From: Streptomyces sp. XD-27
GTDB lineage: Bacteria; Actinomycetota; Actinomycetes; Streptomycetales; Streptomycetaceae
Length of the DNA stretch: 64,000 nucleotides
Reading direction: 5' to 3'
NCBI RefSeq assembly: GCF_030553055.1
Contig: NZ_CP130713.1
Location: 6,510,001-6,574,000, forward strand
The notes below the pieces were generated by a model, which saw only the letters and a list, made by a program, of their open reading frames with translations, was not told the DNA's origin and did not search any database. Positions 8,828 through 17,578 of this stretch are shown one piece after another. The first letter of the stretch is position 1. Every line of letters starts with the position of its first letter. The translations under genes were made by a program, and so were the position numbers.

Positions 8828-8880
8828 GGCCGGCCGAGGGCCGACAGGGCTGGCCGAGCGGCGGTGGTGCTGCCCGCGGG

Positions 8881-8945
8881 GCGGTGGCGGCGCCCGAGCG
8901 GTGGCGGCGCCCGAGCGGTGGCGGCGCCCGAGCGGTGGTGGCGGG
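8881..8945. repeat. 17-bp tandem repeat, about 3.8 copies
   Basis: GCGGTGGCGGCGCCCGA occurs three times exactly, starting at 8881, 8898 and 8915, followed by a degenerate partial copy. It lies between the transporter stop and the CseA-like lipoprotein gene, where the promoter of the lipoprotein operon would be expected. Function unknown; it may be slippage-prone filler. Confidence 0.85.
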
Positions 8946-8998
8946 AGGCCCGGGGGCGGGCGGGTGCCGCCGCGGCGCGCCGTTAGGCTGGCGGGGCC

Positions 8999-9714
8999 AT
9001 GCGTCCCCACCGTTCCGAGCCCGCCCGTGCGGCAGCCTTCCCCGCCACGCTGGCCGGGCTTGTCCTGGCGGCGGCGGGCCTGGTCGGCTGCGCGGCCGAC
9101 ACCGGGGCGCGGGACGGCGGCGCGGCGCCCCCGCTCACGGCCCCGACCAGCGCGTCGCCGCTCTGGCCCGGCTACACGCCCCCGGTATCGCCCGCCAAGC
9201 CCGAGCCCAGCACCGCCGTCGAGCCGTATCCGCCGGTCAAAGGCGTCACCGTGCCCGCCGGAGGGTTGCGCAAGCTGTCCGTACGGACGCTGCTGGAGCA
9301 CGACTACAACGTGCCGGAGTGGGTGCGCGGCGCCGCCCGGGGCGACTGCTTCGCGGACTGCACCCTGCGCGATCCCGTCTACCGCGACCTGACCGGCGAC
9401 GGCCAGGACGAGCTGGTGGTGGCCATCGACGCGCCGGCGTTCCGGCTGACCGTGCTCGAGGTCTACCGCACCTCCGGCGACACGGTGCGTCCCGTGCTGA
9501 TCCACTACGGGACGCTCGGGCTCACCGGCGAGACCCTCGGCCGCGACCTCGTCATCTCCTCCCGCGGCGAGGAGGGGCAGGTCACCACCCACCTGAAGTG
9601 GAACGGGCGGATCCTCGCCCCCGTCCCTCCATCGGAGGGCCGACCGGCACACCTCCGGACGCCCGGGAAACGCCGGGCGCGGACACCGGCGCAGACGCGA
9701 GGACGACACCATGA
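8999..9714 (+). pseudogene. CseA-like lipoprotein, with a probable frameshift close to its 3' end
   Basis: ATG 8999 gives a signal peptide ending in a lipobox (AAAGLVGC; Cys near residue 31), then a Pro/Ser/Thr linker and a domain with DLTGDGQDELVVAIDAP, an FG-GAP-like calcium loop. The frame does not stop at the expected place but runs 700 bases into the response-regulator gene. A one-base slip near 9630-9640 restores the ending DARTTP with a TGA at 9712-9714 that overlaps the next ATG (ATGA). CseA is the lipoprotein that tunes the CseBC envelope-stress system in S. coelicolor; this is a paralogue lacking sigE next to it. Confidence 0.65.
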
Positions 9715-10529
9715 CCACCGCCTTCACCCCGCCCGGAGCCGCGGGAGCCGCCCACGTCGCGGAAGCCACTGGCGCCGTCGGGTCCGCTGGGTCCGCCGGG
9801 GTCGCCGGGTCCGCCGGGGCCGCGACCGAGGCGCACCTGCTGCTCGTCGAGGACGACGAGGTGATCCGCAACACGGTCCGGATGGTCCTCCAGCGGTACG
9901 GATTCACCGTCTCCACCGCGGGCGACGGCCTCACCGGCCTGGAACTCTTCCGCGAGCGCCGGCCCGACCTGCTCCTGCTGGACGTCATGCTGCCCGAGTT
10001 GGACGGGATCGGCCTGTGCCGCCGGGTACGGGAGATGAGCCTGGCGCCGATCCTGATGCTGTCCGCCCGCGGCGACGCCCTCGACGTCGTGTCCGGACTC
10101 GAAGCGGGCGCCGACGACTACGTGGTCAAGCCGTGCGAGAGCGCCGTGCTCGTCGCCCGGATCCGCTCCCTGCTGCGCCGCGCCTCCTTCGCCCCCGTGG
10201 AGCGGGCGGGGGAGGGCGGCGGCGCGGCCGGGGCCGACGACGACGGGCTCCTCACCTTCGGCGACCTGACGATCGACCCCAAAGGCATGGAGGTGCGCCG
10301 CGCGGGCGAGCCGCTGGCCCTGACCCCGACCGAGCTGCGGCTGCTGCTGGAGTTCGCCGCCTCGCCCGGCGTCGTCCTCGAACGCCGCACCCTGCTCAGC
10401 CGCGTATGGGACCACGCCTGGCACGGTGACACCCGCGTGGTCGACCTGCACGTACAGCGCCTGCGCGCCAAGATCGGCGCCGAACGGATCGAGACGGTCC
10501 GCGGCTTCGGCTACAAACTCAGGCGCTGA
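9711..10529 (+). CDS. CseB-like OmpR-family response regulator
   Basis: The receiver domain starts near residue 42 (HLLLVEDDEVIRN) with phospho-acceptor Asp91 in LLLLDVMLPELDG, the Ser of MLSARGD and Lys in DDYVVKPCE. A winged-helix DNA-binding domain follows (LTPTELRLLLEF ... VVDLHVQRLRAKIG ... VRGFGYKL). The segment LDVVSGLEAGADDYV closely resembles CseB, the activator of sigE in Streptomyces. An Ala/Gly-rich leader of about 40 residues, built from short GGGTCCGC-type repeats, is unusual. It overlaps the lipoprotein stop and is followed two bases later by the kinase. Confidence 0.85.
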   Translation: MTTAFTPPGAAGAAHVAEATGAVGSAGSAGVAGSAGAATEAHLLLVEDDEVIRNTVRMVLQRYGFTVSTAGDGLTGLELFRERRPDLLLLDVMLPELDGIGLCRRVREMSLAPILMLSARGDALDVVSGLEAGADDYVVKPCESAVLVARIRSLLRRASFAPVERAGEGGGAAGADDDGLLTFGDLTIDPKGMEVRRAGEPLALTPTELRLLLEFAASPGVVLERRTLLSRVWDHAWHGDTRVVDLHVQRLRAKIGAERIETVRGFGYKLRR

Positions 10530-10531
10530 CG

Positions 10532-11809
10532 ATGGCACTGAGATGGCGGATCGCCGCCCTCGTGGCCGCGGCGACCTGCGCCGTCGCCGCGGCCGTCGGC
10601 GTCCTGGTCCACCACGCCTCCCGCGACCGCGAACTGTCCCAGGCGCGCGACGCCGCCCGCACCACGCTCGACCGCGCGGCCGTCACCTACGCCCGCACCG
10701 GCGCGGTCCAGGGCTCCGGCGCCGCCCTGGACGCGCCCGGTCTCCCGGCGGGCCTGCGCGGCCTGGTGGCCAAGGGCCATCGGGGCACCGAGTTCGCCTC
10801 CGGGCCCGGCGGCCCGGCGATGTGGGCGGCGCGGCCCGCCGGCGACCGGGTGCTGTCGGTGCGGGTCGACATGGGCCAGACCATCCGGGACCTCAGCGCC
10901 CTCGACGCCAACATCCTGCTGGCCGGCCTGGTCACCACCGCCGTCGTCCTACCGCTGGGGGTGGTGACCGCCGAGCGCATGGGCCGGCGGCTGCGGATCG
11001 CCGCCGGGACCGCGCGCCGGATCGCGGCCGGGGACCTGGACGCCCGGATCTCCGCCGCCGGCCGCCCGCACGACGAGATCGCCGAGATCTCCGGGGCCGT
11101 GGACTCCATGGCCGCCGCCCTCCAGGAGCGGCTCCGCAGCGAGCAGCGGTTCACCGCCGACGTGGCCCACGAGTTGCGCACCCCGCTGATGGGGCTGGTC
11201 ACCGCCGCCGAACTGCTGCCGCCGGACGACGAGGCGGCCGGCTACGTACGCGACCGGATACGGGTGCTCAGCACCCTGGTCGAGGACCTGCTGGAGATCT
11301 CCCGGCTGGACGCCGGGGTGGAACGGGCCGACCTGGCGCCGTGCCCCGTCGCGCCCCTGGTCGAGGAGGCCGTGGCACGGACCGCGCTGCCCGTGGAGGT
11401 GCGCCCGGAGAAGGGAGCCGGGGACGGCGGCGAGGCCGCGCGGGTCTGGACCGACCCCCGGCGGCTGGAGCGCATCGTGGCCAACCTCATCGTCAACGCG
11501 CACCGGCACGGCAGCCCTCCGGTCGAGGTGGCGGTGGCCGCGGACGGCCGCACGGTGACCGTACGGGACCACGGGCGCGGCTACCCCGACGCACTGCTCA
11601 AGGAGGGCCCGCAGCGCTTCCGCACCGGGGCCCGCGAGCGCGGCCGGGGCCACGGGCTGGGGCTGACGATCGCGCTGGGCCAGGCCCAAGTGCTGGGCGC
11701 CGCGCTGGAGTTCGGCAATGCGCCCGATGGCGGGGCGGTGGCCGTGCTCCGGCTCCCGGACGGCCCCGGACCGGACCCGGACCCTGATCAGGGGCCGATA
11801 CACGACTGA
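10532..11809 (+). CDS. CseC-like sensor histidine kinase
   Basis: A 425-residue membrane kinase. TM1 is near residues 7-27, followed by an extracytoplasmic sensor of about 95 residues, TM2 (ILLAGLVTTAVVLPLGVV), HAMP, a DHp domain with His213 in ADVAHELRTP, and an ATPase domain (NLIVNAHRHG, VRDHGRGYP, GRGHGLGLTIALGQ). The pattern HELRTP-GLVTAAELLPP and the GQAQVLGA ending are shared with CseC, which senses cell-envelope damage in Streptomyces. With the lipoprotein and regulator it forms one operon; the downstream transglycosylase gene suggests wall stress as the input or output. Confidence 0.87.
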   Translation: MALRWRIAALVAAATCAVAAAVGVLVHHASRDRELSQARDAARTTLDRAAVTYARTGAVQGSGAALDAPGLPAGLRGLVAKGHRGTEFASGPGGPAMWAARPAGDRVLSVRVDMGQTIRDLSALDANILLAGLVTTAVVLPLGVVTAERMGRRLRIAAGTARRIAAGDLDARISAAGRPHDEIAEISGAVDSMAAALQERLRSEQRFTADVAHELRTPLMGLVTAAELLPPDDEAAGYVRDRIRVLSTLVEDLLEISRLDAGVERADLAPCPVAPLVEEAVARTALPVEVRPEKGAGDGGEAARVWTDPRRLERIVANLIVNAHRHGSPPVEVAVAADGRTVTVRDHGRGYPDALLKEGPQRFRTGARERGRGHGLGLTIALGQAQVLGAALEFGNAPDGGAVAVLRLPDGPGPDPDPDQGPIHD

Positions 11810-11878
11810 TACACCGCCGAGCCCGAACCGACGGGCAGCCTTGGCCTTCCCAAGATCCTGGCCGCCGAGTATGGCGCC

Positions 11879-13780
11879 ATGCGCACGCGGACCAGGCCCC
11901 AGCAGGACACGACCGGCGAGGTGGACACGACCGGCGAGGAGGGGACGGCCGGTGAGGAGGAAACGGCCGGGAAGAAGAAGAGGGTGCGGCGGACCGGCAT
12001 CCGCCGCTTCTTCACCTGGCGGAAGCTCCTCGCCTACGCCCTGTCCCTGTGGGCCCTGCTGCTGGGCGCCTTCGCCGTCCTCTACTACTGCATCGACATC
12101 CCCGAGGCCAACGCGCTGGCCAAGGCGGAGGCCAACGTCTATCTGTACAGCGACGGCACGGTCGCGGCCCGCACCGGTGAGATCAACCGCGAGCGCGTGC
12201 CCATCAGCCGGGTGCCGAAGTCCGTGCAGCGCGCCTTCGTCGCGGCCGAGAACAAGTCCTTCTACCAGGACGCGGGGGTCGACCCGATGGGGATCGCCCG
12301 CGGCCTGGTCAGCACCGTGACCGGCGGCGGCACCCAGGGCGGGTCCACCATCACCCAGCAGTACGTCAAGAACTACTACCTCAGCCAGGAGCAGACCGTC
12401 ACCCGCAAGGTGAAGGAGCTGGTCATCGCGCTCAAGGTCGACCAGCGCAGCTCCAAGGACGAGATCCTCGCGGGCTATCTGAACACCAGCTACTTCGGGC
12501 GCGTCGCCTACGGCATCCAGGCCGCGGCCCGCGCGTACTACGACAAGAACGTCGAGGAGCTGACCGTCGAGGAGGGCGCGTACCTCGCGGCGCTCGTGCA
12601 GGCCCCCAGCCAGTACGACTGGGCCGTCGCGGGCCCCACCGCCAAACGGCTGGTCACCCAGCGCTGGAACTACGTCCTGGACAACATGGTCGACATGGGC
12701 TGGTTGGACCCCGACCGGCGGCGGGGCATGCGCTTCCCCGAGCCGGTCGCCCCGAAGCCCGCCCCCGGGCTCGGCGGCCAGGCGGGCTATCTGGTCGAGG
12801 CCGCCCGGCAGGAGCTCATCGCCGCCGGGGTCGGCGAACAGGAACTCGCGGCCGGCGGCTGGACGATCACCCTCTCCGTCGACCGGGACAAGCAGCGGTC
12901 GCTGGAGCGCGCGGTGGCGCGGCAGTCGCGCGACGACGGCGAGGAGACGTCCCGTACGGACGGCGGCGGTGGGTCGTCCCGTACGGACGAGGGCGGTGGG
13001 ACGTCCCGTACGGCGGAGGCCGACACGCAGACCGGAGCCGTCTCGGTGGACCCCCGCACCGGCCGGGTCCTCGCCCTCTACGGCGGCCGGGACTACACCC
13101 GGCACTACATCAGCAACGCGACCCGCTCCGACTACCAGGCGGGCACCGCCTTCGAACCGATCGCGCTCGCCGGACGGCTGGAGCACGGCGCGGACACCGC
13201 CGTCGGCCCCGCCGAGATCAGGAAGACCGCCGAGGCCCTCGGCATGGACCCGGACGCCAGCGGCTTCACGGTCCCCGAGGCGACGACCCTCGGCCTGATG
13301 GGGACCAGCCCGCTGGACCTGGCCGGGGCCTACGCCACGCTCGACCACCAGGGCCGCAAGGTCACCCCGACGATCGTGGCCTCCGCGCGACGCGGCGAGA
13401 CGGCGGTGAACCTGCCGGACGCGATCGGCGGCCAAGCCGTGCAGCGGGAGACGGCCGACAAGGTCACGGCGTTCCTCGCCGACCCGCGCGGCCAAGGCAC
13501 CAAGGAGCCGGTGTGGCTCGGAACCGTCCCGCAGGCGGTCGCGGCGAAGTCCGGCAGGTCCGATGACCGGAACGCGGCGTGGTTCGTCGGCTATACGCCC
13601 CAACTCGTCACGGTGGTGGGGCAGTTCGGCGAGGACGCGAAGAGCCGGAAGCAGGTGCGGCTGAAGGGGGCGGGCGGCGGCCGGGTCGAGCGGATCTGGT
13701 CGGCGTACATGGGGGAGGCCCTGCGCGATGCGGAACCGGCCGGCTTCGAGTTCTTTCCCCAACCCCGCCCTTTCCCGTAA
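11879..13780 (+). CDS. class A PBP-like transglycosylase with a degenerate transpeptidase domain
   Basis: Residues 1-40 are charged and cytoplasmic, one TM follows (LLAYALSLWALLLGAFAVL), then a GT51 glycan polymerase with catalytic Glu124 in VAAENKSFY, GGSTITQQYVKN and the LNTSYFGRVAYGIQAAA region. The C-terminal penicillin-binding domain is damaged. Where SxxK is expected (DYQ-G-SxFKP) the sequence is AGTAFEP, so Ser is Thr423 and Lys is Glu426, and the segment that normally carries SxN is missing. A KSG box (557-559) remains before WFVGYTPQLV. It should polymerise peptidoglycan strands but not crosslink them. It follows the Cse-like operon by 69 bases. Confidence 0.85.
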   Translation: MRTRTRPQQDTTGEVDTTGEEGTAGEEETAGKKKRVRRTGIRRFFTWRKLLAYALSLWALLLGAFAVLYYCIDIPEANALAKAEANVYLYSDGTVAARTGEINRERVPISRVPKSVQRAFVAAENKSFYQDAGVDPMGIARGLVSTVTGGGTQGGSTITQQYVKNYYLSQEQTVTRKVKELVIALKVDQRSSKDEILAGYLNTSYFGRVAYGIQAAARAYYDKNVEELTVEEGAYLAALVQAPSQYDWAVAGPTAKRLVTQRWNYVLDNMVDMGWLDPDRRRGMRFPEPVAPKPAPGLGGQAGYLVEAARQELIAAGVGEQELAAGGWTITLSVDRDKQRSLERAVARQSRDDGEETSRTDGGGGSSRTDEGGGTSRTAEADTQTGAVSVDPRTGRVLALYGGRDYTRHYISNATRSDYQAGTAFEPIALAGRLEHGADTAVGPAEIRKTAEALGMDPDASGFTVPEATTLGLMGTSPLDLAGAYATLDHQGRKVTPTIVASARRGETAVNLPDAIGGQAVQRETADKVTAFLADPRGQGTKEPVWLGTVPQAVAAKSGRSDDRNAAWFVGYTPQLVTVVGQFGEDAKSRKQVRLKGAGGGRVERIWSAYMGEALRDAEPAGFEFFPQPRPFP

Positions 13781-13810
13781 CTGGGGCTCCGCCCCGGGCC
13801 CCGGTCCTCA

Positions 13811-13844
13811 ATCGCCGGTCACTCGAGAATCGCCGGTCACTCGA
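13811..13844. repeat. direct repeat duplicating the 3' end of the aldehyde dehydrogenase gene
   Basis: ATCGCCGGTCACTCGA occurs at 13811-13826 and 13829-13844 (period 18). The second copy contains the stop codon of the minus-strand dehydrogenase (TGA at 13839-13837); the first lies just beyond it. A GGGGC-TCC-GCCCC hairpin at about 13784-13796 precedes it in the convergent gap and may help terminate transcription. Confidence 0.85.
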
Positions 13845-15306
13845 ACCACCGCTGAGGGCGCGGCGCGGTGTTGTGCCAGATGTGCTTGGCCTCCTGGTAC
13901 TCGGCAAGCCCGGCGGGCCCCAGCTCCCGCCCGATCCCGGACTGCTTCCTCCCGCCCCACTCGGCCTGCGGGACGTACGGATGGAAGTCGTTGATCCACA
14001 CCGTCCCGGCCCGGAGCTGGCCCGCCACCCGGTGGGCCCGCTCCATGTCCCGGGTCCACACCGCGCCCGCCAGTCCGTACACGGTGTCGTTGGCCAGCGC
14101 GACCGCCTCCGCCTCGCCGCGGAACCGCTCGACGGTCAGCACCGGGCCGAACGACTCGTCCCGCACCACCGACATCCCCGGGGTGCAGTCGTCCAGCACG
14201 GTCGGCAGGTAGTAGAAGCCGTCCCGCAGCTCCGGGTCGGCGGGCGGGGTGCCGCCGCAGCGCAGCACCCCGCCCTCGTCCAGCCCGGCCGCGACATACG
14301 TCTCCACCTTCGCGCGGTGCGCCTCGGAGATCAGCGGCCCGGTGCGGGCCTGTTCGTCGAACGGGCCGCCGAGCCGGATCCGGCGGGCCCGGTGCACCAC
14401 CTCGTCGACGAACGCGTCGTGCAGCTTGTTCTCCACCAGCAGCCGGGCACCCGCGGAACACACCTGACCCGAGTTCAGGAACGCCGCCGTCAGCGCGTAG
14501 TCGACGGCCGTGTCGAAGTCGGCGTCGGCGAAGACGATGTTCGGGTTCTTGCCGCCCAGCTCCAGGGCGAGCTTCTTCACGGTCGGGGCGACGGCGGCCA
14601 TGATGTGCCGCCCGGTGGTGAGCCCGCCGGTGAAGGACACCAGGTCGACCCGCTCGTCCGTGGTGAGCGCCTCGCCGACGACGGGCCCGGCGCCCAGCAC
14701 CAGGTTGGCGGCCCCGTCCGGCAGCCCGGCCTCGGCCAGCAGCCGCATCAGGTGGATGGCGGTGTGCGGCGTCAGCTCGCTCGGCTTGAGGACGATGGCG
14801 TTGCCCGCCGCGAGCGCGGGCGCGACCTTCCACGCGGTCTGCAGCAGCGGGTAGTTCCACGGGGTGATCAGCGCGCAGACGCCGACCGGTTCGTGCACCA
14901 CCCGGCTGTCGATCTCCGGGCTGCCGGTGTTCACCACCCGGTCGGTGCCGCCCGCGGCGGACAGCGCGCCGAAGTAGCGGAAGCAGCCGACGACGTCGTC
15001 CACGTCGTAGCCGCTCTCGACGTACCGCTTCCCGGTGTCCATGGACTCGGCGCGGGCGATGGCCGCCTTGTCCCGGACGAGCAGGTCCGCCACCCGCAGC
15101 AGCAACCGGCCGCGCTCGGCGGCCGGGGTGCGGGGCCACGGACCCCGGTCGAAGGCGTCCCGGGCCGCGAGCACGCCGGCCAGCGCGTCCTTGGGCCCGC
15201 CCTCGTCGACGGTGGCGACCAGCTTGCCGTCCGCCGGGCAGCGGATCTCACGCGACTGTCCGTCGGCGGCTGCGCTCCACTGACCTCCGATGAACAGCTC
15301 CGGCAT
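13837..15306 (-). CDS. aldehyde dehydrogenase, betaine-aldehyde-dehydrogenase type
   Basis: A full-length 489-residue ALDH. It has the NAD-binding LITPWNYPLLQTAWK, catalytic Glu in LALELGGKNPNIVF, catalytic Cys in NSGQVCSAGARLLV, and the C-terminal ESFGPVLTVERF and GGRKQSGIGRELG motifs. Family resemblance is strongest to betaine/aminoaldehyde dehydrogenases (BetB/GbsA type), which oxidise betaine aldehyde or other aminoaldehydes to the acid with NAD(P)+. No choline dehydrogenase lies beside it, so the substrate is open. It converges on the PBP gene and is divergent from the secreted deiminase gene. Confidence 0.88.
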   Translation of the reverse strand: MPELFIGGQWSAAADGQSREIRCPADGKLVATVDEGGPKDALAGVLAARDAFDRGPWPRTPAAERGRLLLRVADLLVRDKAAIARAESMDTGKRYVESGYDVDDVVGCFRYFGALSAAGGTDRVVNTGSPEIDSRVVHEPVGVCALITPWNYPLLQTAWKVAPALAAGNAIVLKPSELTPHTAIHLMRLLAEAGLPDGAANLVLGAGPVVGEALTTDERVDLVSFTGGLTTGRHIMAAVAPTVKKLALELGGKNPNIVFADADFDTAVDYALTAAFLNSGQVCSAGARLLVENKLHDAFVDEVVHRARRIRLGGPFDEQARTGPLISEAHRAKVETYVAAGLDEGGVLRCGGTPPADPELRDGFYYLPTVLDDCTPGMSVVRDESFGPVLTVERFRGEAEAVALANDTVYGLAGAVWTRDMERAHRVAGQLRAGTVWINDFHPYVPQAEWGGRKQSGIGRELGPAGLAEYQEAKHIWHNTAPRPQRWFE

Positions 15307-15613
15307 GGGGTGCCTCCGGCTGGGGGAGAGACGGCTGGTCCACGCCGAGCCTATGTGTCACCGGTCACCGCCGCATGGCGTGGTACTCCGCCCCGGCCGC
15401 CCACTTCACCGACCGGGAGGCGCTGTCAAGCGCCGCGCGGAGGAGATTCCGTACTCCCGCGCCACACCCTGGGGTGGCCCGCCGCCCCGCCGCCCCGGGG
15501 TGGATGTACGCCCGCCGGCCGTTTTCGCCGCCGCCGCACAACGCCCGTGCCCCGTCGGGCCTCTTCCTCCACGCACACCTCAGAACACCTCTCTCACGAA
15601 ACGAGAAGAACGC
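15307..15613. other. divergent intergenic region, about 300 bp
   Basis: This gap separates the dehydrogenase start from the deiminase start and should carry both promoters. The frames open across it have no family features or supporting start context. I could not find a strong -35/-10 pair or dyad. Confidence 0.5.
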
Positions 15614-17578
15614 ATGGTGCGTGTGACACTTCCGGGGCGCCTTCCGGGACGTTTGCCGGGACGTCTTCCGGGGCGCCTTCCGGGACGGACCGCTCTGGCC
15701 ATCGCGCTGGCGGGCGCGGCGCTGGTTCCCGTGGCCCCCGCCTTCGCGGCCGACCCGCCCGCCCGGGCCGACCTCCGCGCGGACGTCAACCGCGACGGCG
15801 CGGTGGACGTCGCCGGCGACACGGACACCGCGGGCGAGGACCGGTGGACCACCCGGCGGGGCGCGGTCTTCCTCCCCAACATCGACGACGACACCAAGCG
15901 GTGCAAGTCGACCGGCCCGAACGGCAAGCCGCTCCCCGACGCCCAGCTCGCCAAGTGCAACGACGCCGCCGACACCAAGGTCAACGGCGCGGCGGACGCC
16001 GCCGACCTGGCCCGGCTGCGCACCGTACCGATGCCCGACCTGCGCGGCGGCGCCACCGGCACGGTCAAGGTCACCGGCACCGGCGCGAAGCACACCCGAC
16101 TCTTCGTCAAACGCGCCACCGGCTGGACCGCGGTCACGCCGACCACCCGGCTGTCCGCCGCCGAGCTGCGCGCCGGGGTCGAACTCGGCATCGAGGGCAC
16201 CGACGTCGTACGCGACCGGGCGGTGTGGGACGGCACCGCGGTCGTCGAACTCAAGGTCAGCCCCGGCGGCGGCGCCGAGGCCAGCACCGACCGGGTCACC
16301 CTGCACGCGGCCCCGCTGCTCACCCACCACCACCTCCAGCAGGCGCAGCAGGTCCTGGTCACCGAGCTGCGCGGCAACGACCCGTACGAGCGCACCCAGC
16401 GGAAGTTCGTCAAGACGCTGGAGACCGAGGTCAAGCGGGCGGGCATCGCCACGCCGCTGGTGAAGTTCACCAAGGGCGACGACATCTGGGCGCAGGACTT
16501 CCTGGAGCCGGGGTACGTGACCATGGCCGGCCCCGGCGGCACGCCGCAGGGCATGCGGGTGATGATCCGCTCCGCGCAGCCGGACCGCACGGCCGGCCGC
16601 CAGGTGTTCGAGAAGCTGCGCGGGCGCGACGTGGGCGGCGTGCAGGTCGCGCTCGGCCGCGGCGACGAGAGCTCCACCCTCGACTCCATGGGCAACCTGG
16701 AGACCATCCCCGCCTACGAGCACGGCGGCCGGTCCTACCCCGCCGGGCGCATCATCATGGGCGAGCAGAAGGACATCGGCTTCAAGCCGGCCAAGGCGAT
16801 GCGCACGCTGCTGGCGTCGCAGGGCATGCAGGACCCGCTGCTGCTCGACACCTCATGGCTGCACGTCGGCCACGTGGACGAGTTCGTCCAGTTCCTGCCC
16901 GCCGACACCCCGCGCGGCTGGCGGATCGCCGTCGCCGACCCGGAGGCGGGGATGCGACTGCTCAAGGACGCGAAGGCCGCGGGCCACGGCGCGACGAAGA
17001 TGTTCTCGGTGAAGGGCACCGGCGACACGCCCGCGCCGAAGGAGACCATCGACCAGGCGCTCGCCTCCCGCGAGCTCCGTGCGGACAACGCGCTCGCCGC
17101 GCGGCGGATCGCCGCCAACCTGGAGATCCTCAAGCGGGAGACCGGCGTCACCGACGCCGAGGTGGTCCGGGTGCCCGCGCTGTTCACGCGCGGTTCCGGG
17201 GAGCGGGGCGACGTCGCGGGAACGCCGCGGCTGACCCGGCTCGGCGCGTCGGTGGAGGTGCCGGACGCGGTACGGGAGTACGGCCAGCAGCGGGACCTCA
17301 AGGCGCCCGCCGCGGACACGGTGATGACGAGCGCGTACATACCGGGCGCGGTCAACGGCGTGGTCCTCGGCAAGGACCGCTACCTCGCGCCGAGGCAGTG
17401 GGGGCCGGTGATCGGCGGCAAGGACATCTTCACCGAGGCGGTGGACGCCGTGTACCGCGCGGCGGGGATGCGGGTGTCCTACATCGACGACTACGCGACC
17501 TACCACCTGGGCATGGGCGAGGTGCACTGCGGCACGAACACCCTCCGGGACATCTCGACGCCCTGGTGGAAGCGCTAG
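15614..17578 (+). CDS. secreted peptidyl-arginine deiminase-like enzyme
   Basis: The 654-residue product begins MVRVT, then five LPGR repeats, a hydrophobic core and cleavage near AFA-ADPP. Next is a calcium-loop-like DVNRDGAVDVAGD, a beta-rich middle, and a C-terminal PAD catalytic domain. The four active-site positions of human PAD4 are recognisable: Asp295 in WAQDFLEPG, His420 and Asp422 in WLHVGHVDEFVQF, and Cys639 in GEVHCGTN. PADs convert protein arginine to citrulline in a calcium-dependent reaction; here the enzyme is exported, so extracellular proteins or peptides are the likely targets. Start ATG 15614 has GAGAAGAA upstream. In-frame upstream starts exist but would bury the signal peptide. 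Confidence 0.88.
   Translation: MVRVTLPGRLPGRLPGRLPGRLPGRTALAIALAGAALVPVAPAFAADPPARADLRADVNRDGAVDVAGDTDTAGEDRWTTRRGAVFLPNIDDDTKRCKSTGPNGKPLPDAQLAKCNDAADTKVNGAADAADLARLRTVPMPDLRGGATGTVKVTGTGAKHTRLFVKRATGWTAVTPTTRLSAAELRAGVELGIEGTDVVRDRAVWDGTAVVELKVSPGGGAEASTDRVTLHAAPLLTHHHLQQAQQVLVTELRGNDPYERTQRKFVKTLETEVKRAGIATPLVKFTKGDDIWAQDFLEPGYVTMAGPGGTPQGMRVMIRSAQPDRTAGRQVFEKLRGRDVGGVQVALGRGDESSTLDSMGNLETIPAYEHGGRSYPAGRIIMGEQKDIGFKPAKAMRTLLASQGMQDPLLLDTSWLHVGHVDEFVQFLPADTPRGWRIAVADPEAGMRLLKDAKAAGHGATKMFSVKGTGDTPAPKETIDQALASRELRADNALAARRIAANLEILKRETGVTDAEVVRVPALFTRGSGERGDVAGTPRLTRLGASVEVPDAVREYGQQRDLKAPAADTVMTSAYIPGAVNGVVLGKDRYLAPRQWGPVIGGKDIFTEAVDAVYRAAGMRVSYIDDYATYHLGMGEVHCGTNTLRDISTPWWKR
15629..15688. 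repeat. five 12-bp tandem units encoding LPGR repeats
   Basis: Units of CTTCCGGGGCGC type repeat five times with one or two substitutions each, in phase with the reading frame of the deiminase gene. They encode (LPGR)x5 in the basic part of the signal peptide. Copy number is likely to vary by slippage, changing the length and charge of the leader without breaking the frame. Confidence 0.9.

Noticed and set aside
8828..8998. a sigE gene upstream of the CseA-like lipoprotein
   Set aside because: The gap is only 170 bases, filled with repeats, and the preceding gene is the pentitol transporter. No sigma-factor sequence is present.
7373..9988. 871-residue minus-strand frame
   Set aside because: Antisense to the pentitol transporter, lipoprotein and regulator genes; composition (Arg/Gly/Asp/Gln rich) and lack of any domain mark it as a GC-driven shadow.
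10949..13762. 937-residue minus-strand frame
   Set aside because: Antisense shadow of the kinase and PBP genes, which have complete domain sets.
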